The translations under genes and the position numbers were made by a program. From Salipiger profundus (GTDB lineage Bacteria; Pseudomonadota; Alphaproteobacteria; Rhodobacterales; Rhodobacteraceae): a stretch of 64,000 nt of DNA. Below, in pieces: positions 8,546-17,173 of the stretch; within the stretch, counting starts at the first letter, position 1, and each line of letters opens with the position of its first letter. Location of the stretch: the NCBI RefSeq assembly GCF_001969385.1, contig NZ_CP014796.1:4233501-4297500 (forward strand). The letters run 5' to 3'. Under the pieces are notes generated by a model that saw nothing but the letters and a program-made list of their open reading frames with translations, searched no databases and had not been told where the DNA came from.

Positions 8546-9865
8546 CTATTCATCCATGAACTTTCGCTGGTAGCGCTCCTCTGGCGAAACCCACTGCTCG
8601 ATGAATGATAGCGGATCGAGATCGCCCAGCATCGAACGCGCCAAACGCAGCCGGGACTCCAGATGCACGCGCCGCTCTCCGTCCACCATCTGCATACGCT
8701 TTTCGGCCTCGACGAAAAACATCTCGACGGAGAGCGCCTTGGTCCAATCCGCCATGATATCCGAAAGCTGTTGAAGGCTCTCGGTGCGGGCCTTCGCCTC
8801 ACTGCGCTTATCCTCTTCCCTCCGCCAGCGCTCCCATTGAAGCTCCTGTTCCCTTTTCTTCCGGGCAGCCTCGTCATCGGCCGCGTCCATGAGAGCCTTC
8901 AATTCTTCGACCGAGCCTTCAAGCTTGCGGATCACTTCGCCGAACGCCCTATCAAGGGAGCGCTTACTGGTCTCCTGCCATGAAAGCTGCCACTCTACTC
9001 CGGGGTGCGGAGAATAGGCGACCAAGCGAAAGCGTCCGCACGGCAGGTCCTGTTCTGTCGTCCAACTGTGTGATGGCAAAATCGACCGCCCCTGTCGTCG
9101 ATCGAGAGTGCTTTCACGAACGTACTTCCCATTTTGGTAACTCATAGTCGCTCGCTCGGTCATCTCCGTCAGAACCAGCCCGATCGGGATGGCGCCCAGG
9201 TACGCAATTGTGGGTCGGAGCGGCGACCAGATGGTACCATGCCCATACTGACCATACTTCCGGTCATGGCGGACGGTCTCCCGCTCTTCGATCTTTGCGC
9301 GCTGCAACTTCTGATCCGGAGGGGCGAACCGCACGGGATACCCCTTCTTTCCAAACGCCAGATAGAGACCATTGGCGAGGTCGAGCGCTCGTTCCAGAGA
9401 CGCGGCGGATGTAACGATGTCAGGAAGGAGTTGTTTGTACGGGCGCAAGAATTCGTTGGCATCAATCTTGCGGGTCTTGAGAAACTGGCTCTTCGTCCCA
9501 CGCAGCAGGGCATTCACTGCGGGCCTTGCCGCACCCCGGCCAGCTTTCTGCCGCTCTTCACCGCGCTCTTCTCTCGCGGGACGTGCGAGAGGCCTGTCCT
9601 TGCTCCAGACCTGTTGATCTCCGGGCTGGGCCTCGGGTAGTTCCGGTCGGCGGGGAGCCCTGCCAACAGCCTTCTTTTGCCAGTATCCAACCGGGGGCCT
9701 GGGAACGCGCAGCACCGTGCACACTCGAGCCAGGTACGACCCTGAGACGGCATACTTCTCGGCCAAATGAAGGATCGGCGTTTCCCAAACCTCTTCGAAG
9801 AGCTGTTCCCGAGAAACCTCAAATCGGTCTTCTACTCTGCTCAACGGGGGTGGCTTGCTGGTCAT
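8546..9865 (-). CDS. Protein of unknown function with N-terminal HTH-like domain
   Basis: A 439-residue protein. Residues of about 10-75 (REQLFEEVWETPILHLAEKY, then AVSGSYLARVC and RPPVGYWQKKAVGRAP) look like a winged or homeodomain-type HTH followed by a conserved PxPPxGYWxK motif. I have seen this signature in uncharacterised proteins of mobile regions, but I know no function. Residues of about 320-400 are a charged, helical, probably coiled-coil region rich in E, K and R. The start at 9865 is chosen because GGAAG lies 9 nt upstream and because the duplicate copy at 44 kb stays similar only from about this ATG. A DNA-binding role is an inference. Confidence 0.65.
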   Translation of the reverse strand: MTSKPPPLSRVEDRFEVSREQLFEEVWETPILHLAEKYAVSGSYLARVCTVLRVPRPPVGYWQKKAVGRAPRRPELPEAQPGDQQVWSKDRPLARPAREERGEERQKAGRGAARPAVNALLRGTKSQFLKTRKIDANEFLRPYKQLLPDIVTSAASLERALDLANGLYLAFGKKGYPVRFAPPDQKLQRAKIEERETVRHDRKYGQYGHGTIWSPLRPTIAYLGAIPIGLVLTEMTERATMSYQNGKYVRESTLDRRQGRSILPSHSWTTEQDLPCGRFRLVAYSPHPGVEWQLSWQETSKRSLDRAFGEVIRKLEGSVEELKALMDAADDEAARKKREQELQWERWRREEDKRSEAKARTESLQQLSDIMADWTKALSVEMFFVEAEKRMQMVDGERRVHLESRLRLARSMLGDLDPLSFIEQWVSPEERYQRKFMDE

Positions 9866-9879
9866 TCTAGTTCGCTTCC
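9713..9879. repeat. 167-bp direct repeat, copy 1 (second copy at 43944-44110)
   Basis: It covers the first ~51 codons and the ribosome binding site of the HTH-like gene. By direct comparison it matches 43944-44110 without gaps, with seven mismatches (about 96% identity), in the same orientation. Confidence 0.9.
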
Positions 9880-10020
9880 GGGCGGGCGCGAGTTCAGCCC
9901 GCACCTCGAATTCGGACCTTTCGGCTCCTTCTAAGCGAATGAACCGCGGTAGCGCCACCCAATGAGACCGCGTCCCTCGCGTTCCGGCACGTGACAAGCG
10001 TGGATTCTGCTCATGCCGAG

Positions 10021-10040
10021 TTGAGAAGCTCTCAATCGCC
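10021..10040 (+). promoter_or_regulatory. LysR-type box upstream of lysE
   Basis: TTGAGA-AGC-TCTCAA is a perfect 15-bp palindrome of T-N11-A form, followed by TCGCC. It lies 58 bp before the lysE start. Confidence 0.5.
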
Positions 10041-10092
10041 CTGCCCGTCCAGAACGCGGAGCATGTATTCGTGTGAACTGGGAAGGTCGCAA

Positions 10093-10686
10093 ATGGAGTT
10101 TACCACTATAGGAGCCCTGGCGCTCTACGCCTTTGTCATGTCGATCACCCCGGGGCCAAACAACATGCTTCTCGCCAACGCGGGGCTGGTGTTTGGCTTT
10201 CGGAGCACCATACCGCAGATCGTTGGCATTCCGACCGGTGTGATCTCCCAGATCCTGCTCGTGGCCGCCGGTCTCAGCAGCCTTTTCGCACAGTTTCCCA
10301 GTATCCAATTGGCACTCAAGGTGGCTGGGACGTTCTATCTGCTCTGGCTCGCCCTGAAGCTGTGGAAAGCCGATGCGCTGGCGCAATCACCTAATGCCAC
10401 CCCGATCTCGTTTTCTCAGGCGATGCTGTTCCAGTTCATCAATCCGAAATCTTGGCTGATCGCGCTCACCGCCGTGTCGGCATTTCTGCAGCCCGAAAAG
10501 GCGGTTCTTCCCCAATTGCTAATTATTTGCTTCGCCTTCGCATTGATCGGCACCCCATGCATGGCCGTTTGGTCTGCCATGGGATCCGCCCTGCGGCGCC
10601 ACCTGTCGAGCCCGACCAGCCTCAGGCGCGCAAATCGAACCCTCGCGGCGCTCGCATCGGCAACGTGCCTCATGTTCTGGCTTTGA
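10093..10686 (+). CDS. LysE/RhtB family amino-acid exporter
   Basis: A 197-residue inner-membrane exporter with about six helices. It begins with the family signature YAFVMSITPGPNNMLLANAGLVFGF, and the central QFINPKSWLIALTAVSAF matches the conserved N-P-K motif. The family exports basic or neutral amino acids, homoserine lactone or similar small molecules. The ATG at 10093 follows GGGAAGG with 7-nt spacing; an upstream in-frame start would add an unconserved leader. A perfect T-N11-A palindrome lies 58 bp upstream. The next gene starts within 30 bp of its stop, so the two are probably cotranscribed. Confidence 0.9.
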   Translation: MEFTTIGALALYAFVMSITPGPNNMLLANAGLVFGFRSTIPQIVGIPTGVISQILLVAAGLSSLFAQFPSIQLALKVAGTFYLLWLALKLWKADALAQSPNATPISFSQAMLFQFINPKSWLIALTAVSAFLQPEKAVLPQLLIICFAFALIGTPCMAVWSAMGSALRRHLSSPTSLRRANRTLAALASATCLMFWL

Positions 10687-10715
10687 ATGTGGACAAGGCA
10701 CGCCAAGCGCATTCG

Positions 10716-11228
10716 ATGCCTGATCTGGTGATCTGGCTGTCATATTTTCGGCTTGCCGGGTTCTGGCTCATGGCCGGGCTCCTCCTCGTTCCAGCTCTCG
10801 CGATGGCGATGTCTCTCAGTCAGGAGCCCGGCGTCGATGGCAGGGCATCTCAGGTGGCATTTCTGGCATTGGCCGCGCCACTTGGGTTTGTGCCGGTCCT
10901 CTTGCATTGGAAGTACGGACGACGGAAAGGCCCGATACTGACATTCACGGCGCAGGGCATCCTCATGAACGCCATTGATCCCGAGGCGATCATCCCATGG
11001 AGAGATATCGACGTCAGAGCAAGTTGGCACGTTCTCGGGGGCTGGCGGACGATCCTGACCTTCCGATGTGTCGGCCGACCTCCGAAAGAAGGAAGACGTG
11101 TCGGATCCGCTGATCTTTACGAATTGCGACTTCCCAACATCGCAACCAAAGGCTGCCTGAGCCTGCAGAGGCTTTCCAGGTCCTACAAGAAGGCGACGAT
11201 GACAGATGAACCGCAAAGCCCACCTTAA
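10716..11228 (+). CDS. Small membrane protein, two TM segments plus PH-like domain
   Basis: A protein of about 170 residues. Two N-terminal hydrophobic helices (about residues 7-30 and 45-62) are followed by a basic turn (HWKYGRRKGP) and a soluble domain whose LTFTAQGILMNAIDPEAIIPWRDIDV run resembles the PH-like beta-barrel of STM3941/YcxB-type membrane proteins. The function of those families is not established. It lies 29 nt after lysE on the same strand, which suggests an operon. The start at ATG 10716 is tentative; GTG 10689 is also possible. Confidence 0.6.
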   Translation: MPDLVIWLSYFRLAGFWLMAGLLLVPALAMAMSLSQEPGVDGRASQVAFLALAAPLGFVPVLLHWKYGRRKGPILTFTAQGILMNAIDPEAIIPWRDIDVRASWHVLGGWRTILTFRCVGRPPKEGRRVGSADLYELRLPNIATKGCLSLQRLSRSYKKATMTDEPQSPP

Positions 11229-11253
11229 CTGTCGACGGGCGGTGCAGTATGAA

Positions 11254-11263
11254 TTATCTATAA
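11254..11263 (+). promoter_or_regulatory. BioR operator in front of bioR
   Basis: A perfect TTATCTATAA, inside the longer palindrome GAATTAT-CT-ATAATTC (11251-11266). It ends 3 nt before the bioR start codon, consistent with autoregulation. Confidence 0.9.
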
Positions 11264-11266
11264 TTC

Positions 11267-11935
11267 ATGAAACACGCCCCTGAAGAGACCCAGTCCGCCC
11301 GCATCGCCCGCGTCCTTGCTGACCGTATCATCTCGGGCGAGATTCCGCCCGGCGCGCGCCTCCGGCAGGACCATGTCGCTGCCGAGTTCGGCGCGAGCCA
11401 TGTCCCAGTGCGCGAGGCCTTCCGCGAGTTGCAGACACAGGGACTGGCAGAGAGCGAACCGAGGCGCGGCTTTCGCGTCACCGAATTCGACGTGGCCGAA
11501 CTGCGCGAGGTGGCCGAGATGCGCTCCAGCCTCGAAAGCCTCGCCCTGCGCCACGCCTCGCCCAATATGACACGCGCTATTCTACAGGAAGCAGAAGAGG
11601 TTACGCGCCACGGCGACAGTGCCAGTACCGTCCGTGACTGGGAGGCAGCAAACCGCCATTTTCACCGGCTCATCCTGTCCCCCTGCCGGATGCCGCGTCT
11701 GCTGCGGACGATCGACGACCTGCAGGCCGCCAGCGCCCGGTTCCTCTTTGCCGCATGGCGGCGCGACTGGGAGGCGCGCACAGATCACGACCACCGCGCC
11801 ATTCTCGACGCTCTGCGCAAGGGGCAGACCGACCTCGCCTGCGCCACGCTCGCGCGCCATGTCGGCTGGATCGGCAAGCGCAAGACTGCCGTGAAAAATG
11901 CCGATTTGCGAGAGACTTACGAGATTCCCGGATAA
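11267..11935 (+). CDS. bioR: Biotin repressor BioR, GntR/FCD family
   Basis: A 222-residue GntR-family regulator. It has an N-terminal winged HTH (RIARVLADRIISGEIPPGARL, then QDHVAAEFGASHVPVREAFRELQTQGL, residues of about 10-70) and a C-terminal FCD ligand domain with conserved histidines (NRHFHRLIL, DHDHRAIL, ARHVGW). In alphaproteobacteria BioR replaces BirA as the biotin repressor and binds TTATCTATAA. Here perfect boxes sit in front of bioR itself and in front of bioY, which identifies the gene strongly. The operator ends only 3 nt before the ATG and there is no visible Shine-Dalgarno, so translation may be leaderless or weak. Confidence 0.92.
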   Translation: MKHAPEETQSARIARVLADRIISGEIPPGARLRQDHVAAEFGASHVPVREAFRELQTQGLAESEPRRGFRVTEFDVAELREVAEMRSSLESLALRHASPNMTRAILQEAEEVTRHGDSASTVRDWEAANRHFHRLILSPCRMPRLLRTIDDLQAASARFLFAAWRRDWEARTDHDHRAILDALRKGQTDLACATLARHVGWIGKRKTAVKNADLRETYEIPG

Positions 11936-11945
11936 TTATCTATAA
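11936..11945 (+). promoter_or_regulatory. BioR operator 1 of bioYB
   Basis: A perfect TTATCTATAA, starting immediately after the bioR stop codon and 74 bp before bioY. Confidence 0.88.
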
Positions 11946-11979
11946 ACCTAATTGCCAGCACCACGCAAAGCCTTCGTAA

Positions 11980-11989
11980 TTATAGATAG
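11980..11989 (+). promoter_or_regulatory. BioR operator 2 of bioYB
   Basis: TTATAGATAG is the inverse of the BioR box with one mismatch. It lies 30 bp before the bioY start and 34 bp from the first box, so it probably gives a tandem, tighter control site. Confidence 0.75.
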
Positions 11990-12019
11990 ACTCGATACCT
12001 ATCTTCGGAGGACAGACCC

Positions 12020-12577
12020 ATGGCATTTCTCACCCCCTCTCTGACCCGTCCCGCCGCGCTCGGACGCAGGCTCGCGCTGGCGCTCGGCGGCGCGGCGCTG
12101 ATCACGCTGGGCGCCAAGATCCAGATCCCGTTCTGGCCAGTGCCGATGACGCTGCACACCCTGGCGGTGTTCTTCCTCGCCGCCACGCTCGGGCCGAGGC
12201 TCGGCTTTGCGGCAATGGCGGCCTATCTTGCGGCGGGCGCCCTGGGGTTGCCGGTCTTCTCCGGCACCCCGGAACGCGGCATCGGGCTGGCCTATATGGT
12301 CGGGCCGACCGGCGGCTATCTGGCGGGCTATCTGCTGGGCGCGGGCCTGACCGGCTGGCTGGCGCAGCGGCGCGGGTTGATCGGGCGCTTCCTGGCGATG
12401 CTGGCGGGCCTGGCCGTGGTCTATGCCCTCGGCCTCGCCTGGCTGGCGCACTATGTCCCGGCGCAGGGTCTGCTGGCCGCGGGTCTCACGCCCTTCCTGC
12501 TCGGCGATCTGGTCAAGCTGGCTTTGGCCTCGGGCCTCATCGCGGCCATCGCCCGCCTCCGGACCCGCGCGTCATGA
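12020..12577 (+). CDS. bioY: Biotin transporter BioY (ECF S component)
   Basis: A 185-residue integral membrane protein with six hydrophobic segments. It carries the BioY signatures [20 protein letters not shown] near the N-terminus and [19 protein letters not shown] in the middle. BioY is the biotin-binding S component of energy-coupling-factor uptake and can act alone in some bacteria. No bioM or bioN follows, so it either works alone or uses ECF subunits encoded elsewhere. The start is set by CGGAGG 8 nt upstream. Two BioR boxes precede it, and its stop overlaps the bioB start (ATGA). Confidence 0.95.
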   Translation: MAFLTPSLTRPAALGRRLALALGGAALITLGAKIQIPFWPVPMTLHTLAVFFLAATLGPRLGFAAMAAYLAAGALGLPVFSGTPERGIGLAYMVGPTGGYLAGYLLGAGLTGWLAQRRGLIGRFLAMLAGLAVVYALGLAWLAHYVPAQGLLAAGLTPFLLGDLVKLALASGLIAAIARLRTRAS

Positions 12578-13548
12578 TCCGCACCGACTGGACCATGGCG
12601 GAGGCCTGGGCGATCCACGCCCTGCCCTTCGCCGATCTCATGCACCGCGCCCAGACCCTGCACCGCGCGCATTTCGACCCCAACGCGATCGAAACCGCGA
12701 GCCTGCTCAGCATCAAGACCGGCGGCTGCCCTGAGGATTGCGGCTATTGCTCGCAATCCGCCCATCACGACACCGGGGTGAAGGCCACCAAGCTGATGGG
12801 AACCGAGGAGGTTCTGGCCGCCGCCAAGCGCGCCAAGGCCTCCGGCGCTCAGAGGTTCTGCATGGGAGCCGCCTGGCGCAGCCCCAAGGACCGCGACATG
12901 GACAAGCTCTGCGACATGGTGCGGGGGGTGGCCGAGCTGGGGCTCGAGACCTGCATGACGCTGGGGATGCTGTCGCCCGAACAGGTCGCGCGGCTGAAGG
13001 CGGCGGGCCTCGACTTCTACAACCACAACATCGACACCTCGCCCGAATACTACGCGCAGATCGCCAGCACCCGCACGATGGAGGACCGCCTCGACACGGT
13101 CGAACAGGTCCGCAAAGGCGGTATCAAGGTCTGCTGCGGCGGCATCTTGGGCATGGGTGAGGCCGAAGAGGACCGCATCGCCATGCTGGTGACGCTAGCG
13201 ACGCTCCCCGCGCATCCCGACAGCGTGCCGGTGAACCTGTGGAACGAGATCGAGGGCGTGCCGGTGCAGGCGCGCGCCCAGGCCGTCGATCCCTTCGCGC
13301 TGGTGCGGATCGTGGCGCTGGCCCGCATCCTGATGCCGGCCTCGGTGGTGCGGCTGTCGGCCGGGCGCACGGGGATGAGCGACGAGCTGCAGGCGCTGTG
13401 CTTCCTTGCCGGGGCGAACTCGATCTTCGTGGGCGACCAGTTGCTGACCACCGGCAACCCGGCGGCGTGGAAGGATCAGGATCTGCTGACCCGGCTTGGC
13501 ATGCATGTCGCCCCCGCGCAGGCCCGGCCCCGGGTCGCGGCGGAATAG
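12574..13548 (+). CDS. bioB: Biotin synthase BioB, radical SAM
   Basis: A 324-residue enzyme that inserts sulfur into dethiobiotin to form biotin. The radical SAM cysteines are in [10 protein letters not shown], binding the 4Fe-4S cluster. Further expected elements are [20 protein letters not shown], a [10 protein letters not shown] block for the auxiliary cluster and RLSAGR. Its start overlaps the bioY stop by 4 nt. The gene is joined to bioY rather than to bioFADG, which are not in this window, so biotin uptake and the last synthetic step share BioR control. Confidence 0.97.
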   Translation: MIRTDWTMAEAWAIHALPFADLMHRAQTLHRAHFDPNAIETASLLSIKTGGCPEDCGYCSQSAHHDTGVKATKLMGTEEVLAAAKRAKASGAQRFCMGAAWRSPKDRDMDKLCDMVRGVAELGLETCMTLGMLSPEQVARLKAAGLDFYNHNIDTSPEYYAQIASTRTMEDRLDTVEQVRKGGIKVCCGGILGMGEAEEDRIAMLVTLATLPAHPDSVPVNLWNEIEGVPVQARAQAVDPFALVRIVALARILMPASVVRLSAGRTGMSDELQALCFLAGANSIFVGDQLLTTGNPAAWKDQDLLTRLGMHVAPAQARPRVAAE

Positions 13549-13550
13549 GC

Positions 13551-14963
13551 TCAGCCCGGAACGCTTCGGGCGAGGATCTCCACCGCCCGGGCGATCTGCC
13601 CTTCGTCCAGCGCCGCATAGCCCAGCCGGAAGGCCTGCGGCGCCGGGCCCTCCAGTGCAAAGCGCGTACCCGGCAGCAGCGCCAGTCCCGCCTGCCCCGC
13701 GGCTTTGGCCCAGGTCTTGGCCGACACCCTCTCGCAGCGCAGCCACAGCGCCAACCCTCCGGCTGGCAGATCGAATGTCGCCCGCCCGGCCAGATGCTCC
13801 CCCAGCAGGCCCGCCAGCAGATCCCGACGCGCCCGGTAGATCCGCCGCGCCTTGCGGGCATGACGACCGAGATCGCCATCGCGGATCAGTTCCGCCAGCG
13901 CCGCCTCCAGTGGCGCGTCGCCCTGCCGGTCGATGGCGGCGCGCGCCTCGGCCATACGGGCCAACAACGGCTCGGGCGCCAGCGCATAGCCCAGCCGGAT
14001 CCCCGGCGAGAGCAGCTTGGACAGCGAGCCCACGTAGATCAGCGGCAGGTCTTCGGGCGCGCGGGCGGCGAGCGGCAGCACCGGGCGGCCCTCGAAGCGG
14101 TACTCGTGGTCGTAATCGTCCTCGATCAGCGTGACCCCATGGCGCTGCGCCAGCTCCAGCAGTTGCAACCGCCGCGCCGCGCCCATGGTCACCGTGGTCG
14201 GATACTGGTGATGTGGCGTGACATAGACCGCCCGGATGCGCGGGTCGCCGGCCAGCGCCTGCTCCAGCACGTCGATCCTGAGGCCCCCGCCATCCACCGG
14301 CACGCCCCGCACCTCTGCCCCCGCCGCGCGGAACGCCTCCCAGGCGAGCGGATAGCCCGGCTCCTCCACCGCGATGACCTCGCCCGGAGACAGCGCCGCC
14401 CGCACGGCCAGGAACAGCGCCATCTGGCTGCCGCGCGCGATCAGCAGCCGCGACGGGTCCGCCACCACGCCCCGGTCCGTGGCGAGATAACCCGCCAGTG
14501 CCTCGCGCAGCGAGGACGTGCCGCGCGCATCGCCGTAATCCGCCCCGGCGCGGAAGGCCGCCGACAGCAGCGCCCGGCGAAAGGCCCGGGCCAGCGCCTT
14601 GTCGGGCACCAGCTTGGGGTCCGGCGCGCCGTCGGTGAACGCGAGCCCCGCGCGTGGCGCCACCGGGTCCATCGGTGCGGGCGCGGGTCTGCGGGCCAGC
14701 ATCCCCTGCGGCAGATCCTGCGCCACGAAGGTGCCCCGCGCCGGTTCGGCCTGCAGCCAGCCCTGGGTCAGCAGCTCCTGATAGGCGGCATCCACCGTGT
14801 TGCGATGCACCCCCAGTTCGCGCGCCAGCGCCCGCGTGCCGGGCAGGCGCGCTCCGGGCTTCAGGCGTCCGCGGGTGATGTCGCGGGTGATCGCCTCGGC
14901 AATCGCGAGGAAGAGCGGGCCGCCATGGCCCGGCTCGATCTCGAGGGCAAGAGGTTCGCGCAT
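13551..14963 (-). CDS. MocR/PdxR-type GntR-aminotransferase regulator
   Basis: A 470-residue regulator. It has an N-terminal GntR winged HTH (FLAIAEAITRDITRGRLKPG, ELGVHRNTVDAAYQELLTQGWL) fused to a fold-type I aminotransferase domain, with the PLP lysine expected in GSLSKLLSPGIRLGY and NxYP-like elements near VTPHHQYPTT. MocR proteins sense PLP or PLP adducts. It is divergent from an operon ending in a pyridoxal kinase (pdxY), so a PdxR-like role in vitamin B6 homeostasis fits. I chose the ATG at 14963, which leaves the palindromic intergenic region outside the gene; ATG 14993 is an alternative. Confidence 0.88.
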   Translation of the reverse strand: MREPLALEIEPGHGGPLFLAIAEAITRDITRGRLKPGARLPGTRALARELGVHRNTVDAAYQELLTQGWLQAEPARGTFVAQDLPQGMLARRPAPAPMDPVAPRAGLAFTDGAPDPKLVPDKALARAFRRALLSAAFRAGADYGDARGTSSLREALAGYLATDRGVVADPSRLLIARGSQMALFLAVRAALSPGEVIAVEEPGYPLAWEAFRAAGAEVRGVPVDGGGLRIDVLEQALAGDPRIRAVYVTPHHQYPTTVTMGAARRLQLLELAQRHGVTLIEDDYDHEYRFEGRPVLPLAARAPEDLPLIYVGSLSKLLSPGIRLGYALAPEPLLARMAEARAAIDRQGDAPLEAALAELIRDGDLGRHARKARRIYRARRDLLAGLLGEHLAGRATFDLPAGGLALWLRCERVSAKTWAKAAGQAGLALLPGTRFALEGPAPQAFRLGYAALDEGQIARAVEILARSVPG

Positions 14964-14973
14964 GTCGAAAACC

Positions 14974-15017
14974 GGCCTATTACAATCTTTCATACTGGCA
15001 CTTTTGGATAGGCCAGT
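14974..15017. promoter_or_regulatory. Palindromic region between mocR and the amidotransferase operon
   Basis: Two overlapping inverted repeats occupy the short divergent spacer: GGCCTAT (14974-14980) with ATAGGCC (15008-15014), and ACTGGC (14994-14999) with GCCAGT (15012-15017). They are probably the MocR operator and the divergent promoters. Confidence 0.5.
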
Positions 15018-15056
15018 GTTTTGCGAAAGAGGCGAAAACCGCAAGAGGCTCCGACG

Positions 15057-15445
15057 ATGAAATCCGCCCTGATCCTGCGCCACCTGGCCTTTGAAGACCT
15101 CGGGCCCTTTGCCCCGGTTCTGAGAGACGCCGGCTATCAGCTCCAAGACATTGAGGCGGCTGTGGACCCACTGCCCGATCCGCTGGAACCGGACCTGGTC
15201 GTGGTGCTGGGTGGGCCGATTGGCGTGAACGACGGCGCCGCCTTTCCCTGTATGACAGAGGAGCGGGACTGGCTAACCATGAGGCTGGCGGCGGATCGCC
15301 CGACCCTCGGCATTTGCCTCGGCGCACAGCTCATGGCCGCGGCCCTCGGAGCCCGTGTCGCGCTGCTCGCCCAAAAGGAGATCGGCTTCGCGCCCCTGAC
15401 CCTGACCGCGCCCGGCCGGGCCGGCCCGCTAGTCCACCTCTTGAT
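15057..15445 (+). pseudogene. Class I glutamine amidotransferase, 5' part, disrupted by IS insertion
   Basis: The first ~130 residues of a class I glutamine amidotransferase: an N-terminal beta strand (SALILRHLAFEDLG), the oxyanion strand LVVVLGGPIGV and the nucleophile elbow GICLGAQLMAAALGA with the catalytic cysteine. The reading frame breaks at 15446, where the left end of an IS110/IS1111-type element begins. The rest, with the catalytic HPE, resumes at about 20660. It was the first gene of an operon with a MOSC protein and pdxY, and is now almost certainly inactive. Confidence 0.9.
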
Positions 15446-15519
15446 GGTGTGGACGCCCCCTCACGGCATCGCTGTGCCAAGGTAGCGGTGTCGAAATTCG
15501 CTACGAGGAGGAAGCGTCC

Positions 15520-15774
15520 ATGGAGAAGGTTAGCATTGTAGGGCTGGATATTGCCAAGAGTTCGTTTCACGCGCATGGCGCGGCGGCAAATGGATCTAAG
15601 GTCTTTAGCAAGGCGTTGCCGCGAGGGCGGGTGCTAGAGTTTTTCGGTCAGATTGAGCCTTGCACCATCGCTTTGGAGGCTTGCGCGGGTGCGCATCACT
15701 GGAGCCGGGAGCTTTCCAGACTTGGCCACGATGTCAGGCTCATCGCCCCGCAATACGTCAAACCCTATGTGAAG
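15520..15774 (+). pseudogene. IS110 transposase, N-terminal part
   Basis: Residues 1-85 of a DEDD-type IS110 transposase (RuvC-like). They contain the first aspartate in SIVGLDIAKSSF and the glutamate in TIALEACAGAHHW. The start follows GAGGAGG. The frame meets a stop (TAA, 15775-15777) inside the inserted RIT element. Joining codon 15774 to 19631 restores the family sequence YVKPYVKRQKNDANDAEAI. Confidence 0.9.
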
Positions 15775-15794
15775 TAATGATCACCTCTCCATTA

Positions 15795-15825
15795 CTTCAC
15801 TTATCATCAGGTGGCCGTAATGCGG
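15795..15825 (+). repeat. RIT inverted repeat, left
   Basis: A 31-bp repeat starting CTTCACTTATCATCAGG, perfectly complementary to 19601-19631. It lies 20 nt inside the apparent junction with the IS110 gene. Confidence 0.9.
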
Positions 15826-15940
15826 GAGGACTGTGGGACAGGCGCATGAATTCCCCGCATTTCCGCGCCAATCGACGGCTTTGCTCCGCATTATTTTCGG
15901 CCGAACCTCTGCGGTTGTTTGACCAGCGGAGGAGCCAGCG

Positions 15941-17173
15941 ATGACAAAAGCCGATCGCCAAGTAATCACCGAACTCGAAACCGTACTGACCAGCCAAGGA
16001 TACAGCCCGGTGGTGGTCAGGAATTACTGCGCCTACGCGCGCGGCTTTCTTGACCATCTTGCGCAGCGGAACATCCCGGTCGCAGATGTAACCGAAGCCC
16101 AAGTGGAGCAATACCTGCGCGAAGCGGTCGCGCTGTTCCAGCGCCGTCACGGCCGCCTTCCTGGTCCGCGCTGGCACCAAATTCCCTGCGCGGGTATTCA
16201 CGCGCTGCTGCGGCTTGTGCAGGGCCGATGGCCACCGGCTACAAATGCGGCCTGTGCGGCCGACGCGTTGCGATTTGCGATCTGTAACGAGTACGAGGCC
16301 TGGCTTCTCGATGAGCGTGGCCTTGCCCGGCCCAGCATCCATGCGCTCCTGTGGGAAGCCCGACACTTCCTGGCCTGGCACCTCGAACGATGCGGTGCCG
16401 AAGGTCTGATGGATCTAAGTATCGACGACACCGACCGCTATATGGACCTGCGTGCATTGAAGCTGACGCGCAGCTCGCTGAAATCTGTTGCGGAGCGGCT
16501 TCGTTCGCTGCTGCGTCACCTCTATAGGGCGGGCCACATTGCGACCGACCTGTCGCCGCACATCATCGCGCCGTTGCTCTACGCCTATGAAGGTGTACCC
16601 TCGATCCTGGAACGGGACCAGATCGCCGCGGTACTGGAAAGCGCGAGGGCGGACAGGACACCGGCGGGGCTGCGGGACTACGCAATCTTGCAACTCCTTG
16701 CAACCTATGGGCTGCGGTCTGGAGAAATCCGCAATCTGCGGATTGAGGACATCGACTGGCGGAGCGAAACCATCCGTGTCCGTCACAGCAAAACGGGAGC
16801 CTGCTCGTTCCTGCCCCTGATGGTGCCTGCGGGCGAGGCCGTTCTCACCTATCTGCGTTCCGGACGGCCAGCGACCGCTGCCAGGGAAGTCTTCATCCGC
16901 ACGCGCGCGCCCTATCGCAAGCTCGAGAAGCTATACAGTCTGGTTCGACGGCGGCTCTGCGATGCCGGCATCAAGCCGCCAGGCAAATGCGGGCCGCATA
17001 TCTTCCGCCATGCGCGTGCGGTCGAGATGCTGCGCACGTCAGTTCCGCAAAAAGTCATCGGCGACCTTTTGGGGCATCGCTCAACCGCGTCGACGGCCCC
17101 CTACCTCAAGCTTGCCACCGAGGATCTCAGGGCCATTGCGCTTGATGTGCCGGGTGCGGAGGGGCTGGCATGA
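15941..17173 (+). CDS. ritA: RIT tyrosine recombinase A
   Basis: The first of three recombinases, 410 residues. An N-terminal SAM-like core-binding domain (residues of about 10-100) is followed by an extra spacer and the catalytic domain. Catalytic residues are the Arg in ATYGLRSGEIRNL, HIFRHARAVEML, the GHRS histidine and the tyrosine in APYLKL. The start follows GGAGGAGCC. The stop overlaps the ritB start (ATGA). In RIT elements the three recombinases probably act together in integration and excision. Confidence 0.9.
   Translation: MTKADRQVITELETVLTSQGYSPVVVRNYCAYARGFLDHLAQRNIPVADVTEAQVEQYLREAVALFQRRHGRLPGPRWHQIPCAGIHALLRLVQGRWPPATNAACAADALRFAICNEYEAWLLDERGLARPSIHALLWEARHFLAWHLERCGAEGLMDLSIDDTDRYMDLRALKLTRSSLKSVAERLRSLLRHLYRAGHIATDLSPHIIAPLLYAYEGVPSILERDQIAAVLESARADRTPAGLRDYAILQLLATYGLRSGEIRNLRIEDIDWRSETIRVRHSKTGACSFLPLMVPAGEAVLTYLRSGRPATAAREVFIRTRAPYRKLEKLYSLVRRRLCDAGIKPPGKCGPHIFRHARAVEMLRTSVPQKVIGDLLGHRSTASTAPYLKLATEDLRAIALDVPGAEGLA

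Noticed and set aside
9991..10092. N-terminal extension of the lysE frame
   Set aside because: The 34 extra residues overlap the regulatory palindrome and lack family similarity; ATG 10093 has a good ribosome binding site.
13239..15011. 590-codon plus-strand frame opposite the MocR gene
   Set aside because: It is Arg/Gln-rich, low-complexity sequence with no motif; the MocR gene on the other strand is unambiguous.
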